NCBI RefSeq assembly: GCF_021134715.1
Contig: NC_060026.1
Coordinates: 2,542,001-2,606,000, forward strand
Reading direction: 5' to 3'
Source: Daphnia pulex
Taxonomy: Eukaryota; Arthropoda; Branchiopoda; Diplostraca; Daphniidae
DNA length: 64,000 nt
The translations under genes and the position numbers were made by a program. Shown here in pieces: positions 8,995-21,098 of the stretch. Numbering within the stretch: position 1 is the stretch's first letter; each line of letters begins with the position of its first letter. A model generated the notes under the pieces. It had not been told where the DNA came from. It searched no databases and saw only the letters and a list, made by a program, of their open reading frames with translations.

Positions 8995-9590
8995 CTTAAG
9001 CCTTGCGGCTATTATACCTGCTTGATAATGATGCAACACGTGTCGTCCTCACCCAACCTCTCCCCCGTCGCATGACACGTTTTACTTTAAGATCTCTGTG
9101 ACCTTCGAGCGTAAAGAAAATGGAAACTTGCCTTTCCTTCTTTAGGTTGACGTTGCTGGGGATGGGTCTACAAAAACCAATATAAAAATGAATACCAAAT
9201 GGCTGAGCCTTGCGGCTATTGTACCTGCTTGATAATGATGCAACACGTGTCGTCCTCACCCAACCTCTCCCCCGTCGCATGACACGTTTTACTTTAAGAT
9301 CTCCGTGACCTTCGAGCGTGAAGAAAATGAAAAATGGCCTTTCCTTCTTTAGGTTGACGTTGCTGGGGATGGGTCTACAAAAACCAATATAAAAATGAAT
9401 ACCAAATGGCTGAGCATTGCTGCTATTGTAAATGCTTGATAATGATGCAACACGTTTCATTCTCACCCAACCTCTACAACACCGCATTGAGAGTTTAACG
9501 TAATATTCCCCGCGACCCTCAAGCGTGAAGGACATGCAAACCGGCCGGCCCGTCTGTAGGTTGAACTCTACAATGGTAATTGAAAAATAA
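8995..9590. repeat. 207-bp tandem repeat, about three units
   Basis: Units start near 9001, 9208 and 9415 at the landmark CCTTGCGGCTATT (GCATTGCTGCTATT in the third). The landmarks TTGATAATGATGCAACACG and GACGTTGCTGGGGATGGGTC also recur; the third unit is the most diverged. A related single unit lies between the gene copies at about 720-960 and 7985-8230. Because 207 is a multiple of three, the minus strand stays open for 201 codons with a 69-residue repeat. I treat this as a by-product of unit length rather than a gene, since there is no signal, domain or start context. It is probably a spacer unit that multiplied with the tyrosine-rich genes. Confidence 0.8.
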
Positions 9591-9638
9591 TTAATAAACA
9601 CTGCATTAGTTGGAACATGTTGAAAATATACAGTACCT

Positions 9639-10660
9639 CCGCATACAAAGGATGGACACAGCCGTGGGTACCTACCACGGCTGTCATGAAACTGGCTGCT
9701 AGGCCAGAACCGCTCCCACTTTCGTTAAGATCCAAATGAAGACGTTAAATCGGCCAAAACAGCTCGCACGACTCTTCCTTCGTCATCCCGTTGCAGTAAA
9801 ACATTGGCGGATTTCACGTCACGGTGGACCATACCTGAACCGCCCGGCTTTTGCTGAGTGGAATGCAGTAGATGGAGAGCCTCGCGGTGAGATGGCGAGC
9901 GATCAGCATCATTTGATTCACGTCTAATTTGAATTTGCTGTTATTTGCTTGGACACCGAAAAGACAGTCGAAAAGAGTCCCTCCGTTGGCGAATTCAAAG
10001 ATGAGCGAGACTTTAATCGATGCTTCACCATCACTCGATTCGTTATCCGTGCAAAGACCGAGCAGTTCAATAAAATTGCGGTGCTGGACAGCTGAAAGGG
10101 CTTCAACCTCTCGTTGAATCATCTTGGCGAACGTTCGAGCCTCGACGACTGTGCTGTAAGGCCAAGGAGAGCGGATTTTCGGTTATCTTTCCAATGCGAC
10201 GACGGTTGACAACGAGAGCTCCGGTTGAGGCGATCACATTGCTCAATCGGACTTGCAGAAGATCAATTTCATTCAGAATTTTAGAAGAGACACAAGATGA
10301 GGTCAGGAACACCCAAAATTCGGCTTCTTGCTCCAGTGAAAAATAGCTGCAGATATCGATTTGTCGATGACGACTTGCTGGCTTTTAATTCCACTGGGAG
10401 GAATAGCCTATTTGGCTTTGGCTTCCTGCAAACTAATCTCCAATTCCTGAATCTTATTCTGAAGTTCCAGCATCCGCTATAGATCTTCGCTGAGAAACTC
10501 TTTCTTTTGAATCCAAACGTTCCACTGGCTCCGGTTGATTGATTTGTGAAGGCGGTGAAACGGGAACTGGCACATAAATAGGTGATGCATATTAGATATT
10601 TGAATAGTTTGTGATTGTTGATGATGTGGCCGAATATCCCGATGGAACATTTTGGCATTC
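9639..10660 (-). pseudogene. Decayed protein kinase gene
   Basis: Read on the minus strand, fragments of one kinase appear in order but in different frames: a coiled-coil piece (LELQNKIQELEISLQEAKAK) broken by stops near 10430-10500; an N-lobe piece (LQVRLSNVIASTGALVVNRR) near 10200-10260; VVEARTFAKMIQREVEALSA and HRNFIELLGLC near 10030-10150; MVHRDVKSANVLL, the catalytic loop, with HRDV at 9815-9826; and GTHGCVHPLYAEV near 9640-9680, resembling the activation-segment end. Frame shifts occur near 10155, 9890 and 9750. A DFG motif is not intact (LADLTSSFGS). This is known kinase architecture with several lesions. It is most likely a dead duplicate of a tyrosine-kinase-like gene; the family member is not identified. 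Confidence 0.7.
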
Positions 10661-11960
10661 TAAAAGAAAAATTAAATGTTATGAAACATAACAGAACTAT
10701 GTGCCAGGAGCAATAAACGAGAAATGAATGGAATATTTACAAAATGAAGAAGGAATCATGTTTTTATCCATTTAGCGATCAAGTGAAATTATCATGATAG
10801 GATAGGTTGAAAACTAGGCAGTTAAAAATAGAAAAAGAATAGCAAAATGTTCACCGAGTGAAATTCCAGTTCATTCACGGTTACATTTGCTCCAGAGCGT
10901 ACATTACGGAAATTACAAATTAGACTATTAAGTGAATGAAAAAGGAAGTCGGCTTTCCAAATTGTTAAATGCGTGTGGGAACCACATCTTGACCATAATA
11001 AGGTTGGCTATGCAAATATAAGAAACCAGTTTTAATTTCTCTACCAGGAGCATCTGATTGCCTACTCGTGTTTTACAAGCAGACAGGGGAGGAGTTAGGT
11101 TAATTAGGCTATCCTTTTTAGTTGGGTGTTAGCTAGAATTTGTCTTTAGACATGAGAACAAACCCCGAAAAAATCCATCCAGCAAGTGAGCAAACAACAG
11201 GAAAAGCATTTTTAGGGTTTTCTACCTAATTATACTCTAGGCCTACAACCTTAAATATCATAGAAATAAAATGAAATGTTTGTCAAATAACTACCTCGCA
11301 AATAGAATTTCCTAAAATTTTGGAAGACACAGCTTGAATTGGATCATTTTATCCCTATTGTCACAAGCGAACAGGTCACATGAAACATTCAGCTGAAGGA
11401 ATTATCTGAAAAATTAAATCAAGAATGAAATCAGAATCCAGATGGTGTGTTATCTATTAAATCTTTTAAAGTGTATCCATCCCAACCTTCAGAATGAAGA
11501 AAACCATTTCTCAATTGGTGTAAACTCTTCTTTACAGCCATTCAAGTTCTTTTTCAAGTTGGTCGAAAGGTGTCGTGGTAAAATGCAATACCAGACAGAC
11601 AGATACTTCGTGCTAGTGATTGGTGCTATTTTCCATTAAAAATAAACAAAAAAAAAAGACCGAATCAGTGAGAATGAGAATTATCGACAGAATCGCTGTC
11701 ACACCACCCGCAACCAACAAACAACAAGCCAAACGGCGACCATTTTGAATTTCAACTAGAACTAAGGGGGAGTGGGCAAGGTTGCCTGAATTAACAAGGT
11801 GGATCATAAACTCATACTGAATTCAGACATTGATTAAGATATTTATAAATCTGTACAATAACATGTAAAATTGTTAATAAAGTTTTTCACTTAGTCAGAA
11901 ACGAAATAATGTGCGAAATAAAACATTTAGCAAATTCCTTTTTTTCAAAATTAAATTGGT
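10661..11960. other. Spacer without recognised gene
   Basis: About 1.3 kb of AT-rich sequence between the kinase remnant and the histone genes. Short open frames (for example 11442-11639 and 11613-11807) have no conserved motif or splice support. I see no RNA gene. Confidence 0.5.
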
Positions 11961-11976
11961 GGCCCTGAAAAGGGCC
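11961..11976 (-). terminator. Histone 3' stem-loop of H2A
   Basis: On the minus strand GGCCCTTTTCAGGGCC, a perfect 6-bp stem with a 4-base loop, 24 bp after the H2A stop. This is the site bound by stem-loop binding protein for polyA-independent 3' end formation. Confidence 0.95.
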
Positions 11977-11999
11977 GTTTATTAAAAGACGGAAGAAGT

Positions 12000-12380
12000 T
12001 TAAGCCTTGGCGGGTTTGTCGGTCTTCTTGGGCAAGAGAACGGCCTGGATGTTGGGCAAAACACCACCCTGAGCGATGGTGACACCGGAGAGAAGTTTGT
12101 TCAACTCTTCGTCGTTGCGGATGGCCAATTGCAAGTGACGAGGGATGATGCGGGTCTTCTTGTTGTCACGGGCAGCGTTACCGGCCAACTCGAGGACCTC
12201 AGCGGCCAAGTACTCCATGACGGCAGCCAAGTAGACGGGGGCACCGGCACCGACGCGCTCAGCGTACGATCCCTTGCGGAGCATTCGGTGGATACGACCG
12301 ACGGGGAATTGAAGTCCGGCCCTGCTGGAACGGGTCTTTGACTTTCCCTTGACTTTGCCTCCTTTACCACGACCAGACAT
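12000..12380 (-). CDS. H2A: Histone H2A
   Basis: Intronless gene of 126 residues, starting [20 protein letters not shown]. It contains [17 protein letters not shown] and the acidic-patch segment ([31 protein letters not shown]), and ends [12 protein letters not shown]. It pairs with H2B on the nucleosome surface. It is a replication-dependent type: no introns, stem-loop 3' end, and none of the H2A.X SQ tail or H2A.Z signature. It is divergent from H2B with 320 bp between start codons. A TATA-like TATATAA on the minus strand at 12457-12463 precedes it. Confidence 0.98.
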   Translation of the reverse strand: MSGRGKGGKVKGKSKTRSSRAGLQFPVGRIHRMLRKGSYAERVGAGAPVYLAAVMEYLAAEVLELAGNAARDNKKTRIIPRHLQLAIRNDEELNKLLSGVTIAQGGVLPNIQAVLLPKKTDKPAKA

Positions 12381-12456
12381 GTTAAGATGTAAAGTAAGTA
12401 AACGCGGTTCCTAAAATCAAGGAACGAGTGATGTATACAATATGAAAAATCGACGT

Positions 12457-12463
12457 TTATATA
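12457..12463 (-). promoter_or_regulatory. TATA box of H2A
   Basis: TATATAA on the minus strand, 77 bp upstream of the H2A start codon, consistent with a short histone leader. Confidence 0.7.
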
Positions 12464-12642
12464 GGGACTTGAAGTTGGATTCAGAATACAATTTTGGTAG
12501 CCAATAGTAAATCTTCACTTGCCCCGAAATTCTTTCCCTTTTCCATAGCTCCGCCCCTGAGTGAAAACCTACGTGATACACGCAAGTCTCTGGAGACGAG
12601 AGTTTTGGCTACCATCAAGTAGTGAAAGGGAGCCGATATCAG

Positions 12643-12676
12643 TATAAAGAAGAAATTCGGACAAGCGGACTTCACT
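12643..12676 (+). promoter_or_regulatory. TATA box and initiator of H2B
   Basis: TATAAAG at 12643-12649 followed 31 bp later by an initiator-like TTCACTTT (A at 12674). The start codon is 26 bp further on. The H2A and H2B core promoters share a roughly 180-bp interval. Confidence 0.7.
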
Positions 12677-12699
12677 TTCTGAGATTTCCAAGTCCAAGA

Positions 12700-13071
12700 A
12701 TGCCCCCTAAAGTTAGCGGAAAAGCAGCGAAGAAGGCCGGTAAGGCTCAAAAGAATATCGCCAAGGGCGATAAAAAGAAGAAGCGCAAGAGGAAGGAGAG
12801 CTACGCCATTTACATCTACAAAGTCTTGAAGCAGGTCCACCCCGACACTGGCATCTCCTCCAAAGCCATGACCATCATGAACAGCTTCGTCAACGACATT
12901 TTCGAGCGCATCGCTGGAGAGTCGTCCCGTCTTGCCCACTACAACAAGCGTTCGACCATCACTAGCCGGGAAATCCAGACGGCCGTCCGTCTGCTCTTGC
13001 CCGGTGAGTTGGCCAAGCACGCCGTGTCTGAAGGCACCAAGGCAGTGACCAAGTACACCAGCACCAAGTAG
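12700..13071 (+). CDS. H2B: Histone H2B
   Basis: Intronless, 123 residues. I chose the ATG at 12700 ([19 protein letters not shown]) because the frame open upstream to 12622 would include the TATA and initiator. The lysine-rich tail is followed by the histone fold ([60 protein letters not shown]) and the C-terminal helix ending AVTKYTSTK, with the lysine ubiquitinated in other animals. Replication-dependent by its stem-loop end. Divergently paired with H2A. Confidence 0.98.
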   Translation: MPPKVSGKAAKKAGKAQKNIAKGDKKKKRKRKESYAIYIYKVLKQVHPDTGISSKAMTIMNSFVNDIFERIAGESSRLAHYNKRSTITSREIQTAVRLLLPGELAKHAVSEGTKAVTKYTSTK

Positions 13072-13103
13072 ATTGTTCATCTTGATCTCTCTTCCAACCA
13101 AAC

Positions 13104-13119
13104 GGCCCTTTTCAGGGCC
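13104..13119 (+). terminator. Histone 3' stem-loop of H2B
   Basis: GGCCCTTTTCAGGGCC, 33 bp after the stop codon. A purine-rich AAGAAATGAA follows, in the place expected for the U7-pairing downstream element. Confidence 0.95.
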
Positions 13120-13727
13120 ACCAAATTTTCAAGAAATGAAAAACATTAACTGCTCTTAACATTTCTTGTCTAATCGGGTTCTAAACTCAACCTAATTTGT
13201 TCATTAGTGCGACGGAACTTTATGAAATACTGTGATCTTGAGCTTTTCTCTACATATCTCCAGTGTACTATTCGACGTTGTGCTTAATTTCTTTCTCTAC
13301 TGTTGCATTTTAAGATTGGCATATCCGGTTCAATGCGTTGTTATCTACCTATTAATTTGATTCAGTGATATTATCTCCGCAGCAACTTCTTTTACATACT
13401 AAGGAACTCTAACTATAAATCATTGTTTTGTTAAATATGACCGAAAGTCAAACATAAAAATGAAAATATTGTAAAATATGAGAACCGGAGAAAACTGCAT
13501 CTGGATTATTGTTATTTTAGTTATTTGGTTAAACACACCGTTTACGTATCACAGAAAAATATCTTTTAAGACGCATGAACAATTGGCATTGCTTCCTGCT
13601 ATATCAAATAAGATAAAATAGAATAATAATGAATTCAAAATTCAAGGATTTTGTTATTCTATCTAGTATAAAGTCGGCAAGAATATGGTTTAAGTGGTTG
13701 AGATATCTTTTGCTTCAAGTAAATGGT

Positions 13728-13743
13728 GGCCCTGAAAAGGGCC
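13728..13743 (-). terminator. Histone 3' stem-loop of H4
   Basis: Minus-strand GGCCCTTTTCAGGGCC, 42 bp beyond the H4 stop. H2B and H4 are convergent, with about 600 bp between their stem-loops and no gene visible in that gap. Confidence 0.95.
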
Positions 13744-13784
13744 GATTGGTTTGAACGATCGGAGTATGAAAATCAAGATCAGAT

Positions 13785-14252
<468 letters not shown>

Positions 14253-14385
14253 TTATCAATTTTCTTTCCCTCCCATTTTTTGAACTAACCAATCCCTAGC
14301 CAAAGAACTCACTTAGTTCCTCAACGTCCGTCGACTCCCTACATATACTAACCGCTTTTCTGTATACATTATCCCCAAATTTTAG

Positions 14386-14805
<420 letters not shown>

Positions 14806-14834
14806 GCGACCTATTCCCTTTTGACTTACCAATC

Positions 14835-14850
14835 GGCCCTTTTCAGGGCC
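14835..14850 (+). terminator. Histone 3' stem-loop of H3
   Basis: GGCCCTTTTCAGGGCC, 30 bp after the stop, followed by the purine-rich AAAGAAAAGATGAAC. Confidence 0.95.
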
Positions 14851-16156
14851 ACCATTTACTAAAGAAAAGATGAACAAATATTGCATCGTAATCCTCTCTA
14901 TTATCTGGTAAAATTAAAATCCTTTGTTGTTCATGCTCGGCTAAGGAGTTCTGCTCAATAGTTTAGTTTACATATGATTGTTAGTTACAGTTCTCCAAAA
15001 TTCGCTTATTCTAGGTACTGTTTACAGTACTTCAAATTACGAATTGAAGGAATTAAATGTACGATTTAAAAATCTCGCTCTTTTCTCGTTAAACCTAAAC
15101 TATTAAATGCAACATTAACCAAACCATGATGACCAACAAATGATCTCTAGTTACTACACGTCAGAATGACAGAATACATCTGAAAATGGAAAAGAATGTT
15201 TTCGAAAATAAAACATGAAACTTACAATTTCAGTGTCCACTTCAGTAACTACAAGAAACGATCACTTGAATTTTGCAGTTTCTTATCAACAACTTGCTGT
15301 TTCGTGTTTCGCAGTCAATACATTGAGATATTAAAGGAAAATTCCAGATATTTTCACTATCTGTTGCACTGTTAAAGTTTTTGTTTTCAATTCTTCAATC
15401 AGTTTACTACTGCACAGAGTTGCCTAATTGACAATATGCTCATTTTTCGTCACATGTGCTGTTTCCCACTTTCCCCTACTTTTAAAAATACTTCACAAAA
15501 TTATTAATTTCAAAAATGTGTTGCTTTTCCTTTTGATGATTTTTTTGAAATTATTTTCATTGCTGGTTTAAGCGCAAATTACAAATTTTATAATGTTACG
15601 AATGTATCAGCGGACCTCGGTAAACTGAATTTAAAATAATAGTATTAGCTACAGTATCCTTAGTTTTTCACGGTATCTAGGCAAACCTTATCGATATTTA
15701 TAGCAATGACATGTGTGTTGTTTTCTATAAAAGATTACAATAAATATGTTTCCGTTAATTCAATATAACGAAATAATTGAATTCGAAATAAAAAAATCAT
15801 TCATTTAAGTTAAAAGCACATTTAGGGTTTTAACCCATCATGCTTCATAAGACAGAACTTTCCTTCGTGGTGTTAACGCTACGCTTTCCAGAGAAACGCT
15901 GCCTCTGTAATATCCTTAAACATCTGCGTTCGGTTTCTCTTCACCAAGCTCCCTTTACCTGGTTGAGAAAAATGAAAGAGAAACTGGAAAGTTCTAAAAA
16001 AAAACTTTCTTTTCAACAACATGACTCCTCAGGTGCTTTTCCCACTTAGCCTGGGGGTAAGGCTTCACGTTTGACAGTGCTTCTCTCATGCCACCACTTG
16101 CATTCCGAGTGAACGAGAAATAGGACGTGGATTTGTACCCACCCAATCCTACAAAA
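14851..16156. other. Spacer between histone H3 and the dehydrogenase cluster
   Basis: About 1.3 kb, AT-rich. I find no histone H1, tRNA or protein gene. The distal part presumably contains the promoter and 5' leader of the first dehydrogenase gene, but no clear TATA or initiator was identified. Confidence 0.5.
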
Positions 16157-17644
16157 ATGAGTTGCTGTAGCCAGACTTTCATCGATTTGTTTGTGTTTAT
16201 TAAAATGTTAATTCTTAGTACGAAGTTTTTAATTTCTGAAGCTTGCAGTTCTATACGACCTTTGCAGAGTAAGCGATTACATTTTTACCTATTTTTAAAA
16301 AGTTGTTCCTTCGGGCTAGAAAAGCAGTTTGTGCAACCTATACTCGACTAGTTGAAAGTGTAACAGACGGTGACGTCAGTTGCAGAACCTAATTTACTGC
16401 TGTCAAATGGAGCATTTGTGTTGTCATTTGGATTATTAGCAAACACTTTACGATTTTATTTGATTTTATACAGACCCTTTAAAAAGAGAAAAGGAATATG
16501 CTGTCATCACAGGTGGAAATCGCGGAATCGGATGGTTTACTGTTAAAGGGCTGGTTGAATCTGGAATGAAAGTGATTGTTGGTAAGTGTTTTCAATTTTT
16601 CATTGTTATGACTCAACATTTTCGTTCAAGTAATATAAAAAGATGTCTGTTAATAGGTTGTAGAGATGGTCCCAGCAAAGATCTACTATACAAATCTGTT
16701 GAACAAGCTGGGTTTCCAACTGGGTCTGTAGAATGGATCAACCTAGACATGTCATCTATGGATTCTGTTCGAGCATTTGGACAAGCCATTCTTGATAAGA
16801 ATGTCCCCATCAGCCTGTTGATTAACAATGGTTTGACTTTAATTTGAATTTAAATCAATTCTGAGTTATAATTATTAATTATGTGTTTTTTTTTAATAGC
16901 TGGTATTATGTTTACTCCTTATGCCTTGACTAAGGATGGTTTTGAGTCACAGTTTGCAGTCAATTATCTGGGCCATTTCCTGTTGACTCATCTTCTTATG
17001 CCCCGTCTTCTAACTGCTGGGACCAAAGACCAACCAGCTAGGATTATCAATTTGTCTTCAACAGCTCATGCTTTTGGGTGGTTTGAAATTAATGATCTTC
17101 AGGCTAAGTAATGAACCTAGAAACAAATTTTCAGAAAATGAAGTTATTACTATTATTGTTATTTTCATTCAGAACCCACTACAACAAAATAGGAGCCTAT
17201 TCACAATCTAAATCTGCTCAAATTATGTTTACAAAGGTCTTGGATGAGCAATTGTCCACTGAGAATAAACCAGTCAAGGTCTATGCAGTTCATCCTGGTT
17301 TTATCAGGTCCAATCTGTATAGTCAAACTTGGTATGCCAAATTTGTTTCTCTTACAATGGGATTTTTGTTCAAGGTAAGAAACAACCAAACACAGAAAAT
17401 ATGAGGTAGTCTCCAAGCAAATATTGCTAATCTACTTTTTACTTTTCTTTAGTCTGAAGAACAGGGTGCTCAACGTGTTGTTTACTTTGCCTTGTCACCA
17501 CAAGTTGAAGAATTGAACGGAAACTATTTCGAAAACTGCAATGTGGTCAAGCCGATAGCGCTGGTTCGTAATCGAGATACCCAGAAAAAATTGTGGGAGA
17601 CCTCTTGTCAACTTCTCGATATTTCCAAGTTCGGTGGATTGTAA
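16157..17644 (+). CDS. Short-chain dehydrogenase/reductase, retinol-dehydrogenase-like, copy 1
   Basis: Six exons: 16157-16268, 16474-16581, 16657-16830, 16900-17107, 17173-17374, 17453-17644 (996 nt, 331 residues), all GT-AG. An N-terminal hydrophobic stretch (FVFIKMLILSTKFLI) suggests a membrane anchor or signal. The Rossmann fold follows: cofactor motif TGGNRGIG, LDMSS, NNAG, catalytic serine in NLSSTAHA, and the YxxxK pair in YSQSKSA, then VHPG. This set is typical of NADP(H)-linked SDRs of the RDH11-14/WWOX-like group acting on retinoids, steroids or lipid aldehydes; the substrate is not readable. The start was chosen by alignment with the two sister genes; a further in-frame ATG lies 30 bp upstream. 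AATAAA at 17728-17733 is a likely polyadenylation signal. Confidence 0.92.
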
Positions 17645-19009
17645 TTTCCCACAATTTATCCATTCTGTTTTCCCTGTTTTTCCAATTTTAATTGGTTATA
17701 ATTCAGTATACTGTATCTGGGATAATCAATAAACAGAAAAAATTTTATCGGTTCTTCAGTACCTACAATATTTACACTGCACATCAATAATTTAAAATTA
17801 TGAAGCTTCATGCCAAATGCTTAAGATATCTTATTAAATAGCTGAATGATGTAATTCATGCTGAAAAAAGATAAAACATTTTTAAAACATACGGTTTGAT
17901 TAATGACTCAAGGTCTTGATAAAGGTCTTTGAGGCCATTGGGCTGAGTGTTGCTGGCCTGAATCGGCTGAATGTCTGAGTCATGTATCTATTTGCAAAGC
18001 TTTCCAATTCAATGACCACAGAGGTATATAATATTATAACTACAGAACATGTTCATACATTTTGAGTAGTTGTCTAATCAGATCGGTCTAAATGGCCTGT
18101 TCGGTTCAACTAAAGGCTTAAGAACTTGCATAAACTTAAAAACAAAATGTCTAGGGATGGCGGAAAATGGAAATTGATTATAAAATGTGTGCATCTTACC
18201 TACATAATGTTGCAACTTCACTGATGGGTAAATATTAAAAACAGGTCATTTTCATGGTAACCATAACCACGTCGATTTACGCTGTTATAAGCAGGTTATA
18301 AGAGAACAAATTGAAATTCTACTAATTTTCAAAGTCAAAACTCGAAACTATGTAAAAACATAAACATGAAAACACTGTTGCCAGAGAATGGAAACAAAAC
18401 TTTAGATTTCAGGTTAGTAAAAAAAAAGGAAAACAAAACGGGAACGAGAATATACAAAGATATTTCATATATTTACTGGTTTTATAGGAAGAAAAGCGTC
18501 ACCAATAAAAACGCAAAAATGCTTAAATCAAATTTCGTTAATCCAAATTGACAGCTCCGCAAGCAGCTCAGTGAAACTTGATAATTAGGTTTATGAAATA
18601 GCAACACTATCAAAATAATATCGTTAGTTGTCCTTTCTGGTAGAAAGAAGCGAGAACATCTGGAGTTTGTGCCGTTTCATATTTCTTAGACAAACGATAA
18701 AGAAGAAAAGCCCTTCTCATAATCTCATTTAAGGAAGGCAACCTTCTCGTTTGCTCTGGTCATTTTTCATTTTCGGCCTAGGGGTTAGATTTGAAATAGC
18801 TTCCGAGAAAACATTTAACCAAGCGAACAGCACTCGGAGCTTACCAGTGATAGTAACTGAGCAGAATATATTGGACATTTGATTCCAGCATTCATCTCTT
18901 GAAACACTAGGTCTGTCTCCGTACGTTGAATTATTAGCAATATTTAAATTTTATCCCAGTCTTACCGCCGGTTTTTTTTTTCTACAGCTAGATCTGATTC
19001 TTTTTGAAA
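17645..19009. other. Intergenic region between dehydrogenase copies 1 and 2
   Basis: About 1.36 kb holding the 3' untranslated region of copy 1 and presumably the promoter of copy 2. No further gene is supported; an open frame at 18366-18551 is lysine/asparagine-rich and featureless. Confidence 0.5.
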
Positions 19010-20379
19010 ATGAATTTCATAAAAAAGATTTTTCTGGATTTCTACATATTTCTAAAAATGCTAATCCTCGGCAGCTGTAGTTTGATTTCTGAAATGTGCT
19101 GTTTTGTCCAGCCAATAAAAAGTAAGAAATAACTATCAAATCTATACAAACTAAAAGCACAATTAAACATGCGCTTCATTTTTCTTACAGATCCTATAAA
19201 CAGAGAAAATGAATACGTCGTCGTCACAGGTGGAAATCGCGGGATAGGATGGTCCACCGTAAAGTCGTTAGCGGAATCTGGAATGAAAGTGATTGTCGGT
19301 AAACTATACAAATTATTCAGAAAATGACTTAAACTTGATCGCACATATTATTGAAATTTACGCTAACTATTAAGTCTTAATCAGTCTTAATCAATAGGAT
19401 GTAGAGATGGCCCCAGCAGAGACCTTTTATACCAATCAGTTAAGCAAGCAGAACTTCCAACCGAGTCTGTAGAATGGATCAACCTAGACATGTCATCTAT
19501 GGAATCTGTACGAGCGTTCGGACAAGCCATTCTTGATAAGAATGTCCCAATCAGTCTTTTGATAAATAACGGTGTGTGTAATCAATTCATCTTACAAGGC
19601 TGAAAGCCTGAAAATCATTTCTTATTTCCGATTTCCAGCTGGAACCATGGCATCATACACGTTGACTAAAGATGGCTTTGAATCTGCATTTGCAATCAAC
19701 TATTTGGGCCATTTCCTATTAACTCATCTCCTTATGCCACGTCTCATAGCGGCAGGAACGAACGACAAAGCAGCAAGGATTGTCAACGTGTCTTCTTCGG
19801 GTCAAGCTTTAGGGTTTTTTCAAATAAATGATCTTCAGGGAGAGTAATTAACCACAGAGAAACTATGAAACTTTTCTGTTTTTGTAAAAAAAAAACTTTC
19901 TTTTTTTTTTAGATCTTACTACAACAAATTCGGTGCCTATTGCCAATCCAAAGCTGCTCAAATTATGTTTACCAAAGTCTTGCACGAGCTACTTACTTCG
20001 AAAAATAAGCCAGTAAAAGTCTATGCTGTTCACCCCGGAGTTATCAAAACTAACGTATGGAGTAAATATTGGTTTACTCACTTTACTTCAATATTTTCGG
20101 GTTTCCTAGGAAAGGTAAGACAGCTATTTAAAAGAAATTTAGAACGAATTGCGGCTTTTAACAAAAGAATTCTCTTTTTTGACGTAGACGGAAGCGCAGG
20201 GTGCTCAACGCGTCGTGTACGCCGCCTTGTCGCCGAAAGCGGAAGACTTGAGCGGGAATTTTTTCGAAAATTCCAAAGTGGTCCAGCCAATAGCGCTGGT
20301 CCGTAATCGAGATATGCAGACACAATTGTGGGAAAAGTCTTGCCAGTTGCTTGACATCTCCCAATTTGGTGGTTTATAA
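19010..20379 (+). CDS. Short-chain dehydrogenase/reductase, retinol-dehydrogenase-like, copy 2
   Basis: Exons 19010-19121, 19191-19298, 19398-19571, 19639-19843, 19913-20114, 20188-20379 (993 nt, 330 residues). Exon lengths equal copy 1 except one codon fewer in exon 4. Motifs: hydrophobic N-terminus (FYIFLKMLILGSCSLI), TGGNRGIG, LDMSS, NNAG, VNVSSSGQA, YCQSKAA (active Tyr and Lys kept), VHPG. Part of exon 3 is nearly identical to copy 1 while flanking parts are clearly diverged. The product is expected to be membrane-associated and NADP(H)-dependent; the substrate is unknown. AATAAA at 20445-20450. Confidence 0.92.
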
Positions 20380-21098
20380 TACTGGTTCTTACATGTTCCT
20401 TTCTCTGATACAGTTTTCCGAATTTTGCGTAATGTTTCAGGAATAATAAACAAATTGAATAACTTTCTTGTTTTCTTAAAACAGTGCTTAATACTAAATT
20501 ATGAAAAACCGTTAAATTTTGATAAATTGTAGTACCTTTCTGATTTTCCGCGTGATCTGATTTCCCACGTTGCATCCGAATTTTCAGTAACGAAATTCTG
20601 CAATGAGAAGAGAAGAAGAAAACTTAATCAGTTGAATTTTATAGATGTGTTTGGCTTGGCTAGAAAATTGAATTTACAACTACATCTTTCATCGGTCTGA
20701 GAATTACGTTCTTTAATAGTTAAGTGGTATTCTTTGGAGTTTATTTTTCAAATTTAGCGCATTTATTCGTAAAGTTGCCGAAACCAATTCTACCAGATGG
20801 CGAGATATATGGCGCTTCGTGAGTGAAACTTTCAAAGCGTCTTTTCTGTTCGTAGCTTTGTACCAAAGTCGAGAAAAAGATTAAGAACATGACATAATCA
20901 CTGTTTGATAAATACCCCATGTCTGTCAATTGCCAGCCGAAACTTAAGTAAAGTAAAGATAACTATTAAATATTAATAGATACAGGACAGACGTAGCGTC
21001 GACGCGTAAGTGAAAGTGACCAGCAACCGAACCAACCAGTTAAGTTACTTCAGTCATTCAGTGCAGTCGCATTAAGAGTCAGTTCCAAGTGTTTCAGA
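20380..21098. other. Intergenic region between dehydrogenase copies 2 and 3
   Basis: About 720 bp. The last 100 bp, rich in short CAGT words, probably contains the leader of copy 3. No additional gene was seen. Confidence 0.5.

Noticed and set aside
8996..9601. 201-codon minus-strand frame with three 69-residue repeats
   Set aside because: The open frame follows from a 207-bp unit divisible by three. There is no signal, domain or splice context, and the related single units in the arms do not keep it.
12481..13101. 206-codon frame antisense to histone H2B
   Set aside because: Mirror of a highly biased, GC-rich histone gene; the same applies to 14296-14886 opposite H3.
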